Source: DASROJ01 sp035646975 (GTDB lineage: Bacteria; Acidobacteriota; Polarisedimenticolia; JACPZX01; DASXTC01). Taken from it: 12,691 bases of DNA. Below the pieces are notes generated by a model. That model made no database searches, was not told the origin of the DNA, and saw nothing but the letters and a program-made list of their open reading frames with translations. The position numbers were made by a program, and so were the translations under genes. Of this stretch, positions 1 through 5,872 are shown one piece after another. Where the stretch lies: NCBI GenBank assembly GCA_035646975.1, contig DASROJ010000139.1, positions 1 to 12,691 on the forward strand, written 5' to 3'. Within the stretch, counting starts at the first letter, position 1. Each line of letters begins with the position of its first letter.

Positions 1-15
1 GCAGGAAACGGGGAA

Positions 16-132
16 CTACTTGGGGATGTTGCGGGAGATCAGATTCACGAACCCCATGATCGCGAGCATCCCGACTCCCATGCTGGCCAGGATCGCGCTC
101 ACGATCACGCTCACCATCAAAATCGCTCCCAT
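16..132 (-). CDS. small hydrophobic single-span membrane protein, unknown function
   Basis: This 38-residue reading frame starts at ATG 132 and ends at TAG 18-16. Residues 1-32 are almost entirely hydrophobic (MGAILMVSVIVSAILASMGV at the start), followed by a short tail with Arg and Lys (ISRNIPK), so it would form one transmembrane helix with a basic end. A GAGG lies about 10 bases before the ATG, a usable but not ideal ribosome binding site; an internal ATG at codon 6 is an alternative start. It lies 49 bases downstream of the XRE regulator on the same strand and may be cotranscribed with it. I do not recognise a family. The coding claim rests on composition, the upstream GAGG and position only. 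Confidence 0.45.
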   Translation of the reverse strand: MGAILMVSVIVSAILASMGVGMLAIMGFVNLISRNIPK

Positions 133-181
133 TCGCGGACGACCTCAGAGGGGAAGGGGCTGCAACGGGTCAGCCGAATGG

Positions 182-1006
182 TTACTTGCCTCTATCGGCC
201 TTCTTCATCTTGACTATCTTGTTCTTCTTGCTCTCCAGCTTGCTGCTCAGTCTTCCGAGAGTCTCTTCGAACTCGGTGCGGAGGTCCTTGTCCTTGATAA
301 TCTCATTGATGACCAGCAACGAACCGTCGATTTTGTAAATATGGCCCCGGATTGCTTCGATGCCAGTCGCACGGGTCCTGAACGGCTTTTTTTTTCGACC
401 CTCACCCGGGGCGGAGTCGGCCATGTCGTCACTGTGGTGACCTTCCGCCTCGACCTCCCCATGCAGACCCGACCTCGTGAGCCGGGCAGCGGCCTGGGCC
501 ATCAAGGTTCCCCGAACCGCGCCATGGATCCTCAAGGCGGCAGTCAGCCCGTCGATGGTTCCGGTGGAAAAGCTCAGCAGATGACGCGAAACCTCCTCGA
601 TGGTGAGCCTGTCGGCCTCCTGGCCCCCGACCTTCCGCAGGGCCGCAACGGCGCTGCGGATGATATCCAGGGCTGAATCAAGGGCCTCCCGGTCGGACTC
701 GCTGAAGTCCTTCAGGTGGAATGCGAGCTGGCAGATCTCCTCCGGGACCCGGTGCATTTCCTCCGAGCCGTTCTCCCAATGTCGTCCGGTCAGGATCCAT
801 TCAACGGTGGTGTTTCCGATTCGGGCCAGCTCCAGGAGGCGTTTCGGCTCGGGGAGCACGCCGCGCTCGTACATGTGGATGGCCGGCTGTGTCGCCCCAA
901 TCATTTCAGCCAATTGCCATTGCCTGAGACCCGACTCCTTTCGCAATTTCTTGATTCTCGCGCCGATCTCTTTCTTATTGATAGTATCGACAGTCGCGTC
1001 GGGCAT
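182..1006 (-). CDS. XRE-family helix-turn-helix transcriptional regulator
   Basis: A 274-residue cytoplasmic DNA-binding protein. Residues about 12-75 form a Cro/CI-type helix-turn-helix domain: KKLRKESGLRQWQLAEMIG, then TQPAIHMYERG as recognition helix and PEPKRLLELARIGNTTVEWILTG as closing helices. Residues 90-175 are predicted helical with no family I recognise. Residues 180-210 are acidic then basic and look disordered, and the C-terminal 60 residues end in a Lys-rich, coiled-coil-like helix. The start at 1006 is chosen because GAGG lies 6 bases upstream; the frame stays open further upstream (ATG at 1063, GTG/ATG beyond) but without such a site. The Lys205-207 codons lie in an uninterrupted A9 run. 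The regulated genes are not known; autoregulation and control of the downstream small membrane gene are guesses. Confidence 0.85.
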   Translation of the reverse strand: MPDATVDTINKKEIGARIKKLRKESGLRQWQLAEMIGATQPAIHMYERGVLPEPKRLLELARIGNTTVEWILTGRHWENGSEEMHRVPEEICQLAFHLKDFSESDREALDSALDIIRSAVAALRKVGGQEADRLTIEEVSRHLLSFSTGTIDGLTAALRIHGAVRGTLMAQAAARLTRSGLHGEVEAEGHHSDDMADSAPGEGRKKKPFRTRATGIEAIRGHIYKIDGSLLVINEIIKDKDLRTEFEETLGRLSSKLESKKNKIVKMKKADRGK

Positions 1007-1073
1007 CGTCTGCCTCACGCCTCCAAAAAGATGGGAAGATGAATGCGAAAATTCCATATACATGACCCCGCGA

Positions 1074-1102
1074 AATGTAGGGGAAGCCCCGGGTGATGTC
1101 AA
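1074..1102 (-). promoter_or_regulatory. sigma70-like promoter of the XRE regulator
   Basis: On the minus strand a perfect TTGACA (1102-1097) is followed after exactly 17 bases by TACATT (1079-1074, 4 of 6 matches to TATAAT). Transcription would begin near 1067, giving a leader of about 60 bases before the ATG at 1006. The spacer contains the small inverted repeat GGGGAAGCCCC. The -35 box lies in a direct repeat of TGACAT with a 13-base period. Confidence 0.6.
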
Positions 1103-1213
1103 ACAGAATGTCAGGCGGGGCGGGGGTTTCCCGGCGACTGGGGCAGACTCGGCATCCCGGACTGCTATGCCTGGCCGCCCGCGTGAGGTAGACTCCGTCG
1201 GCTGGTTCGAAGA

Positions 1214-1222
1214 AGGGAGGTG
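1214..1222 (+). promoter_or_regulatory. ribosome binding site that decides the start of the gene before pyrE
   Basis: The sequence AGGGAGGTG is a near-perfect anti-16S complement. It ends 6 bases before TTG 1229. A GTG at 1220 in the same frame lies inside this site and cannot use it, so the TTG is the better start. Confidence 0.6.
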
Positions 1223-1228
1223 ACGGCC

Positions 1229-1444
1229 TTGGAGGTCAGACACAGGCTCCGGAGGATCCCGAATCTCCAGGATTCTCTCAGCGCGCTCACCGATCGCACG
1301 GACCTCGAAAAGCTGTTCGACCGGAAGGTCGAAATGTCCGGCATCCTGAGGCTCGCCGGAATGGGGATTCGGCGTGAAACCATCCTCGCGCTGCTCGAAA
1401 GCCCCGATCCGTCCAGAGCGCTCAGGAAGCTGCTGAACTCATGA
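1229..1444 (+). CDS. small helical protein of unknown function, coupled to pyrE
   Basis: A 71-residue charged, predicted all-helical protein (MEVRHRLRRIPNLQDSLSAL at the start, ending in SPDPSRALRKLLNS). It has no signal peptide, membrane segment or cysteine. The start is TTG 1229, placed 6 bases after a strong Shine-Dalgarno; GTG 1220 would add three residues but overlaps that site. Its TGA overlaps the pyrE ATG (ATGA, 1441-1444), so translation of the two is probably coupled. I do not recognise the family. The central DRTDLEKLFDRKVEMSGILRL stretch with clustered charges could be a protein-protein contact, but that is only an impression. The close coupling argues that it is a real gene. Confidence 0.65.
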   Translation: MEVRHRLRRIPNLQDSLSALTDRTDLEKLFDRKVEMSGILRLAGMGIRRETILALLESPDPSRALRKLLNS

Positions 1445-2022
1445 CACCCGACAACCCGGCCACCCGCAGGTCGCGGCTGCTCGCCTTGCTGCGCGAGCGG
1501 GCCGTGACGTTCGGCGACTACACCCTGGCATCGGGCCGCAAGAGCAAGTACTACATCGATGGCCGGCTGGTGACGCTGCACCCCGAAGGCGCCTACCTGA
1601 TCGCCCGGGTCATCCTCGACCTGATGGAGCGGGAGGGAATCGAAGCCGAGGCGGTGGGAGGCCTCACCATGGGCGCAGACCCCATCGCGGCCGCGGTGTC
1701 CGTGGTGAGCCACCTGGAAAGCCGCCCGCTGTCCGCGTTCATCGTGCGCAAGGAAGCCAAGGAGCATGGAACCGGCAGGAAAGTCGAAGGGGGGTTGCGC
1801 CGGGGGGCGCCCGTGCTGGTGGTGGACGATGTGGTGACCACGGCAGGCTCGACGCTCCAGGCGATTCGGGCCGTGGAGGAAATCGGCTGCAAGGTGGCCG
1901 GCGTGGTCTGCATCATCGACCGTGAGGAGGGGGGTGCCCAGGCGCTCAGGGGGTACCGGTTCCATCCGTTGTTCCGCGTTGCCGAGCTGCTTGAGCGGGA
2001 GGGGGCGTCCCCATCGTCGTGA
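1441..2022 (+). CDS. pyrE: orotate phosphoribosyltransferase
   Basis: A 193-residue cytoplasmic enzyme that joins orotate and PRPP to give orotidine 5'-monophosphate in de novo pyrimidine synthesis. Visible signatures are LASGRKSKYYIDGR (residues 29-42, orotate side), GGLTMGADPIA (73-83), the flexible-loop type RKEAKEHGTG (103-112), and the PRPP-binding motif VLVVDDVVTTAGST (125-138) with the paired acidic residues Asp129 and Asp130. Length is typical. The ATG overlaps the stop of the preceding small gene. The last 77 bases are also coding on the other strand for the C-terminus of mqnA. I see no clear promoter directly upstream, which fits cotranscription from before position 1229. Confidence 0.95.
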   Translation: MTPDNPATRRSRLLALLRERAVTFGDYTLASGRKSKYYIDGRLVTLHPEGAYLIARVILDLMEREGIEAEAVGGLTMGADPIAAAVSVVSHLESRPLSAFIVRKEAKEHGTGRKVEGGLRRGAPVLVVDDVVTTAGSTLQAIRAVEEIGCKVAGVVCIIDREEGGAQALRGYRFHPLFRVAELLEREGASPSS

Positions 2023-2827
2023 TCGACGCGGCGTCCACCCCTGCTCCCGCCAGGAATCCCTGCTCCCTGCACATCCTGTAGAACACGCGCAGGCTGTCGG
2101 CTTCGGCGGGTCCCATCCGGAACTGGATGTTGTGCCTGAGGTACGATGCGATCGTGTCCATCGGGAGGCCCGACCCCGCCGCCTCCAGCGTGGCGATCCG
2201 ATCGATGTTCATCAACCCCTCATCAAGAGATCGATTCAGGACGCTTCTCATCTCGGAAACGTTGACGACGGGGCGACAGGCCCAGAAGGCGAACACGAAA
2301 GGCATCCCGGTCATCAGGTTCCATTCGCGCGCGAGATCCAGGACCTGGAATCTCGAGCGAAGGGACGGATCGACCGAGGCCCTCAGCGCCGCGTCGCCGA
2401 TCAGCAGCGCCGCATCGTGCCGGTCGAGCATCGACTCGAACTCGGGGGGCATCGCCTCGATCCGGGGCCGGCAATGATACCTGTGCAGGAGGATCAGGCG
2501 TGAAAGCGCCACCGAGGTGCGCGAATTGAGATCCACCGCAAGCGATCTGATCGAATCCGGATCACACCGGCTGATGAGCAGTACCGAGCGGACCTCGTTG
2601 CGCGAGGTGACGCCGGTGCCGGGCACCGGCACGAGCCCGGGAACCCGCGCGAACTCGACCGAGGGAACAAGCGCCACATCGACCAGGCCGTCGTTGAGAA
2701 GGCGGGCGCACTCGAACGGCGGGACCATCTTCAGATCGTACCGGCCGCGGAAGCTGCCGTGGGACAGACCCCAGGTAAGCGGCAATGCGTTGAGGTAGGA
2801 AACCGAGGCAAGGCGCGTCCGCTGCAT
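1946..2827 (-). CDS. mqnA: chorismate dehydratase of the futalosine menaquinone pathway
   Basis: A 293-residue MqnA/MqnD-fold protein. MqnA dehydrates chorismate to 3-[(1-carboxyvinyl)oxy]benzoate, the first step of the futalosine route to menaquinone. Typical family segments are RLASVSYLNALPLTWGL (5-21), VDVALVPSVEF (49-59), RSVLLISR (80-87), NSRTSVALSRLIL (101-113), DAALLIGDAAL (138-148) and the GMPFVFAFWACRP stretch (174-186). The ATG at 2827 is chosen because homologues begin just before the RLASVSYLN segment; the frame stays open 14 codons further. No Shine-Dalgarno is visible, and an extended -10 lies 8 bases upstream, suggesting a leaderless message. The C-terminal 25 residues (Gly/Thr/Pro-rich) are antisense to pyrE and probably not conserved. 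MqnA function implies other mqn genes elsewhere in the genome. Confidence 0.93.
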   Translation of the reverse strand: MQRTRLASVSYLNALPLTWGLSHGSFRGRYDLKMVPPFECARLLNDGLVDVALVPSVEFARVPGLVPVPGTGVTSRNEVRSVLLISRCDPDSIRSLAVDLNSRTSVALSRLILLHRYHCRPRIEAMPPEFESMLDRHDAALLIGDAALRASVDPSLRSRFQVLDLAREWNLMTGMPFVFAFWACRPVVNVSEMRSVLNRSLDEGLMNIDRIATLEAAGSGLPMDTIASYLRHNIQFRMGPAEADSLRVFYRMCREQGFLAGAGVDAASITTMGTPPPAQAARQRGTTDGTGTP

Positions 2828-2835
2828 GGGATGGC

Positions 2836-2844
2836 ATTCTAGCA
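2836..2844 (-). promoter_or_regulatory. extended -10 promoter of mqnA (leaderless type)
   Basis: The minus strand reads TGCTAGAAT, that is TGn plus TAGAAT (5 of 6 to consensus), ending 8 bases before the mqnA ATG. The expected start point lies within about 2 bases of the start codon, so no room exists for a ribosome binding site. No good -35 box is seen, as expected for an extended -10 element. Confidence 0.5.
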
Positions 2845-2860
2845 GAGCCCGCGGGCACCG

Positions 2861-2869
2861 TGGTAACAT
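2861..2869 (+). promoter_or_regulatory. extended -10 promoter of the ThiE/TenI-family gene (leaderless type)
   Basis: The plus strand reads TGGTAACAT, that is TGn plus TAACAT (4 of 6 to consensus), ending 11 bases before ATG 2881. A start point near 2876 would give a leader of about 5 bases. It is divergent from the mqnA element, with 19 bases between the two nine-base elements' -10 hexamer sides and no separate -35 box. Confidence 0.4.
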
Positions 2870-2880
2870 CTCCTTGCCGA

Positions 2881-3489
2881 ATGCTCATCTATCTCATCAC
2901 GGACAGGCAGCTGAGGCCCGACCTGCCTCTTCCGCTCCTGATCTCATCGGTCGCCCGCGCGGGAGCCGACATGATCCAGTTGAGGGAGAAAGATCTCTCC
3001 GGCGCCGATCTTCTCGAGTGCGCCCTCCGGGTACGGGAAGAATCAGGCCCGCGAGGTGCCGAGCTGTTCGTCAACGGACGGGTGGACGTCGCGCTGGCCG
3101 CCGGGGCCGCCGGGGTGCACCTGCCGGCTTCGGGTCTGCCGGCGGCGGAGGTCAGGGCACGTTGGGGCCACCGGCTGAGAATCGGCGTCTCGGCGCACAA
3201 CCTGGCGGAAGCGATCGGCGCGCGCGAAGAAGGAGCGGATTTCATCACCTTTGGCCCGGTGTTCGAGACGGCATCGAAGGTACAATACGGACCACCGGTC
3301 GGCGTCGAGCGTTTGAAGGAGGCCGTCGCTCAGGCGGGGTTGCCCGTCTTCGCGATCGGCGGGATCAATCGATCGACGATCGCCCGTCTCGCGGGGATTC
3401 CGCTGGCGGGTGTGGCCGTCATCTCCGCCGTGATCGGCGCGGCGGACATGGGCGCTGTAGTCGAGGAGCTTCGAGGAGCGATTTCATGA
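2881..3489 (+). CDS. ThiE/TenI-family protein (thiamin phosphate synthase fold), more TenI-like
   Basis: A 202-residue TIM-barrel protein of the thiamin phosphate synthase/TenI superfamily. Recognisable segments are LIYLITDRQL (2-11), MIQLREKDLSG (31-41), FVNGRVDVALAAGAAGVHLP (63-82), FGPVFETASK (124-133) and FAIGGI...GVAVISAV (157-184). Canonical ThiE has N-D in the first loop and an Asp after the VHxGQ strand, which bind magnesium-pyrophosphate; here they are N65-G66 and LPASGLPA with no Asp. The NGRVDVAL and VHLP...VRAR pattern is what I recall for TenI, the thiazole tautomerase, but TenI's catalytic His (FGHVFET) is Pro126. It overlaps thiD by ATGA, so a thiamin role is likely; the exact reaction is open. 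ATG 2881 fits family N-termini; GTG 2860 would add seven residues. Confidence 0.82.
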   Translation: MLIYLITDRQLRPDLPLPLLISSVARAGADMIQLREKDLSGADLLECALRVREESGPRGAELFVNGRVDVALAAGAAGVHLPASGLPAAEVRARWGHRLRIGVSAHNLAEAIGAREEGADFITFGPVFETASKVQYGPPVGVERLKEAVAQAGLPVFAIGGINRSTIARLAGIPLAGVAVISAVIGAADMGAVVEELRGAIS

Positions 3490-4391
3490 CGAGACCCCGA
3501 AAGGCACGCGGCCCATCGCACCAGATGAGACGACCGGGCGGCACCAGGGTGATCGAGCCGGCGCCGGCTCCACCCCCGGCGGCGCAGCCCACCGCGGCGC
3601 CGGAGCTGAACCGCACCGTGCTCTCGATCGCCGGGCTCGATCCTTCGGGGGGCGCCGGCATCTCGGCCGATCTCAAGACCATCGCCGCCTATCGTCATCA
3701 TGGCGCCGCCGTGGTCACATCGATCACGGCCCAGAATACGCTTGGAATCCAGGCGATATATGACCTTCCCATGGAGTTCGTGGCCCAGCAGATCGAATCG
3801 GTCATCTCGGACCTCGACGTGCACGCCGTCAAGATCGGCATGCTCGGCACGGCGCGCACGGTGAGCCTGGTCGCCTCATTGATCGAGTCGCTGCGCCTTA
3901 CCAATGTCGTGATCGACCCGGTGCTTCGCTCCACGACCGGCACGGCGCTGCTGGAGAAGAAGGGAATCGTCGTCATGCGCGAGCAGCTGCTTCCGAGGGC
4001 GGATGTGGTGACGCCGAACATGGAGGAAGCCTCGATGCTGACGGGGATGTCGGTCGTCGATCTCCCCTCGATGAAGGAGGCGGCCGTGGCCCTCCACCGG
4101 CTCGGCGCCCGCAGCGTGGTGGTGACCGGCGGCCACCTCGGCAACCGGGCGATCGACGTCCTTTATGACGGTCGCCGCACGGCGGTGTTCGACTCGACGA
4201 AGATCGTCTCGAACAACACGCATGGTGTCGGGTGCACCTTCTCCACCGCGTTGGCCTGCCAGCTGGCACGCGCGGTCGACCTCGCAGAAGCGGTGGAGGG
4301 CGCCAAGCGGTACGTGGCACGCGCGCTGAGCCACTCCAGCCGGATCGGAAAGGGAGCCGGGCCGCTCAACCACCTCGTCTCGCCGTTCTGA
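3486..4391 (+). CDS. thiD: hydroxymethylpyrimidine / phosphomethylpyrimidine kinase
   Basis: A 301-residue ribokinase-fold enzyme that phosphorylates HMP and HMP-phosphate to HMP-pyrophosphate for thiamin assembly. The core starts near residue 44 with VLSIAGLDPSGGAGISADLK, then TSITAQNTLGI, VKIGMLG, VIDPVLRSTTG, VVTPNMEEASMLTG, VVVTGGHLG and the anion-hole/catalytic NNTHGVGCTFS (243-253, Cys250). Most ThiD proteins have GTGC here; this one has GVGC. The first 43 residues are an extra basic then Pro/Ala-rich stretch. The ATG overlaps the stop of the preceding gene, with GAGGAG 7 bases upstream. An in-frame opening runs back to 2826, but that part is antisense-free shadow of the preceding gene and is not included. 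The gene converges on the pseudo-htrA gene with an 8-base gap. Confidence 0.93.
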   Translation: MTRPRKARGPSHQMRRPGGTRVIEPAPAPPPAAQPTAAPELNRTVLSIAGLDPSGGAGISADLKTIAAYRHHGAAVVTSITAQNTLGIQAIYDLPMEFVAQQIESVISDLDVHAVKIGMLGTARTVSLVASLIESLRLTNVVIDPVLRSTTGTALLEKKGIVVMREQLLPRADVVTPNMEEASMLTGMSVVDLPSMKEAAVALHRLGARSVVVTGGHLGNRAIDVLYDGRRTAVFDSTKIVSNNTHGVGCTFSTALACQLARAVDLAEAVEGAKRYVARALSHSSRIGKGAGPLNHLVSPF

Positions 4392-4403
4392 CCGGGAGGT
4401 CAG
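4388..4403. terminator. perfect hairpin covering both convergent stop codons
   Basis: CTGACC-GGGA-GGTCAG is a perfect 6-bp stem with a four-base loop. The thiD TGA (4389-4391) lies in one arm and the opposing TGA (4402-4400) in the other. It could act as a shared bidirectional transcript end. No T-tract follows on either strand, so classical intrinsic termination is doubtful. Confidence 0.35.
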
Positions 4404-5872
4404 CGACCCTTGGCGAAGGGCGTCTTGATCCGAACGAACAGCGTCTCGCCCTGCCTCAGCACGAAGAAGACGGTTCCTTCAGGCTTGTCTTCCCTGAGCC
4501 GGTCGGTCTGAGTCCGATACGAAGCGAGATCGACGATGACGTGGCCGTCGACCGACTCGATGATGTCGTCCGGCTGCAGGCCGGCCAGCTGGCTCCATCC
4601 CGCCTGTTCGAGCTCCGAGACCACGACGCCCCGGGTGGTCGGCTCGAGATTCTGCCCCTGGATGTCGTCGATGGTGATCTCGCGGACCGTGAGACCGAGA
4701 TCCTCGTCCTTGAGCTCCTCGGCGGTCCACGCCGTCTTGGGCGCCTCATCGAGCGGGAACGAGGTGGTGAGGCGGGCCCCCTGCCGGAGATAGACCAGGT
4801 CGACCTGCTTTCCGACGCCCAGCCGCTCGATGCTCCTGCGGAAGTCGGCCAGCTCCTCGTCCTTGGTCACACGCAGCGGCTCTCCCTGCAGCGAGACGAT
4901 GATGTCGCCCGGCTTGAGCCCGGCTTTCTCGGCGGGCGAGCCCTCCAGAACCGAGCTGATGATGATTCCGCCGTCGGCTTCGAGCTTCCAGTAGTCGATG
5001 AGGTCCTCGTTGAGAGGCTGCATCACGATGCCCAGCCAGGAGCGCTTCTCGCCGGCGTCGAGGGCGGGAGGCGCCGTGAGATCGGCGGCGAAGTCGACGA
5101 AGGGGAACACCATCGGGTATCCGACACGGGCGCCCTGGGTGAGCGAGCCGAAGATTGAAAGCACGTTGGACGGCGTGCGGTCCCCGGTGGGCACTTCTTT
5201 CAGGACATCCTCCCCGACGATGCCTATCGGCTGGCCGCCGGGTCCGATGACGACGCCCCCGATGCTGAGGTCCTGCAGGAAGATGTCGAGACTGTACATC
5301 CGGCGCGGACGGCTGAGAACCGCGTTGACGATGCCGGTGTAGAAAATCGGCTCGTAATCGTAGTTCCGCGACATCAGTCCGATCACCACGACGGGATCGC
5401 CGACGTCGAGCTTCGAGTTCTCGGCAAAGTGCAGCGGGTGGATTCCCTTGGGCGGATTCTTGAGTCTCAGGTAGGCGAGGTTCAGCTCGCGATTGAGCCC
5501 CACCGCTTCCGCGTCCACCGGCCGGCCCCCGCGCAGGTGGACCTTGAACTCCAGGGGGATGAGGGTCGTCTTCGGATCGCCGCCCGGGTCGGGAAACGGG
5601 TCTCCGGAGGTGATGATGAGCCCGCTGGAGTCCACGATGATGCCGCAGATTGCGTCTTCCACCTTGCGGCCGTCTCCCCCCGTGGGTTTCTCCTTGGGCC
5701 GCAGCGTGTAGGTGATGGCCACGACGTTGTCCCGGTAGCCCTGGTAGACCTCGCGCAGGCTCTGCGGCGTGGCCGCCGCGGCCGCAGAGGCACCGGCGGC
5801 GATGAAGATCATCAAGGTCGCGATGGTGGCCCCGGGAAGGGACAACAGGACCATCGGGATGCGTCGTCTCAT
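4400..5872 (-). CDS. HtrA-like pseudoprotease with two PDZ domains
   Basis: A 490-residue exported protein: basic N-terminus, hydrophobic segment (residues 7-34) and Ala-rich cleavage region, then a degenerate trypsin-like domain (about 40-250) and PDZ domains at about 278-372 and 390-485 (SSVLEGSPAEKAGLKPGDII and LQPDDIIESVDGH are typical). Aligned with its upstream neighbour, the catalytic His position is Asp91 (IITSGDPF for VLTNTHVV), the Asp is Asn131 (ELNLAYL for SDLAII) and the Ser is Ile204 (LSIGGV for GNSGGP). All three triad residues are lost while barrel and PDZ motifs remain, so it is most likely a non-proteolytic binding partner in the periplasm. The ATG overlaps the htrA stop by 4 bases, implying coupled translation. 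The reading frame is intact, not a decaying pseudogene. Confidence 0.88.
   Translation of the reverse strand: MRRRIPMVLLSLPGATIATLMIFIAAGASAAAAATPQSLREVYQGYRDNVVAITYTLRPKEKPTGGDGRKVEDAICGIIVDSSGLIITSGDPFPDPGGDPKTTLIPLEFKVHLRGGRPVDAEAVGLNRELNLAYLRLKNPPKGIHPLHFAENSKLDVGDPVVVIGLMSRNYDYEPIFYTGIVNAVLSRPRRMYSLDIFLQDLSIGGVVIGPGGQPIGIVGEDVLKEVPTGDRTPSNVLSIFGSLTQGARVGYPMVFPFVDFAADLTAPPALDAGEKRSWLGIVMQPLNEDLIDYWKLEADGGIIISSVLEGSPAEKAGLKPGDIIVSLQGEPLRVTKDEELADFRRSIERLGVGKQVDLVYLRQGARLTTSFPLDEAPKTAWTAEELKDEDLGLTVREITIDDIQGQNLEPTTRGVVVSELEQAGWSQLAGLQPDDIIESVDGHVIVDLASYRTQTDRLREDKPEGTVFFVLRQGETLFVRIKTPFAKGR

Noticed and set aside
20..1223. Plus-strand open frames opposite the XRE regulator
   Set aside because: No domain or ribosome binding site; the opposite strand encodes a recognisable HTH protein with a good promoter.
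2826..3485. In-frame upstream extension that would fuse an Arg-rich stretch to thiD
   Set aside because: This part is the wrong frame of the ThiE/TenI gene. The ATG at 3486 with GAGGAG and the ATGA overlap explains the true start.
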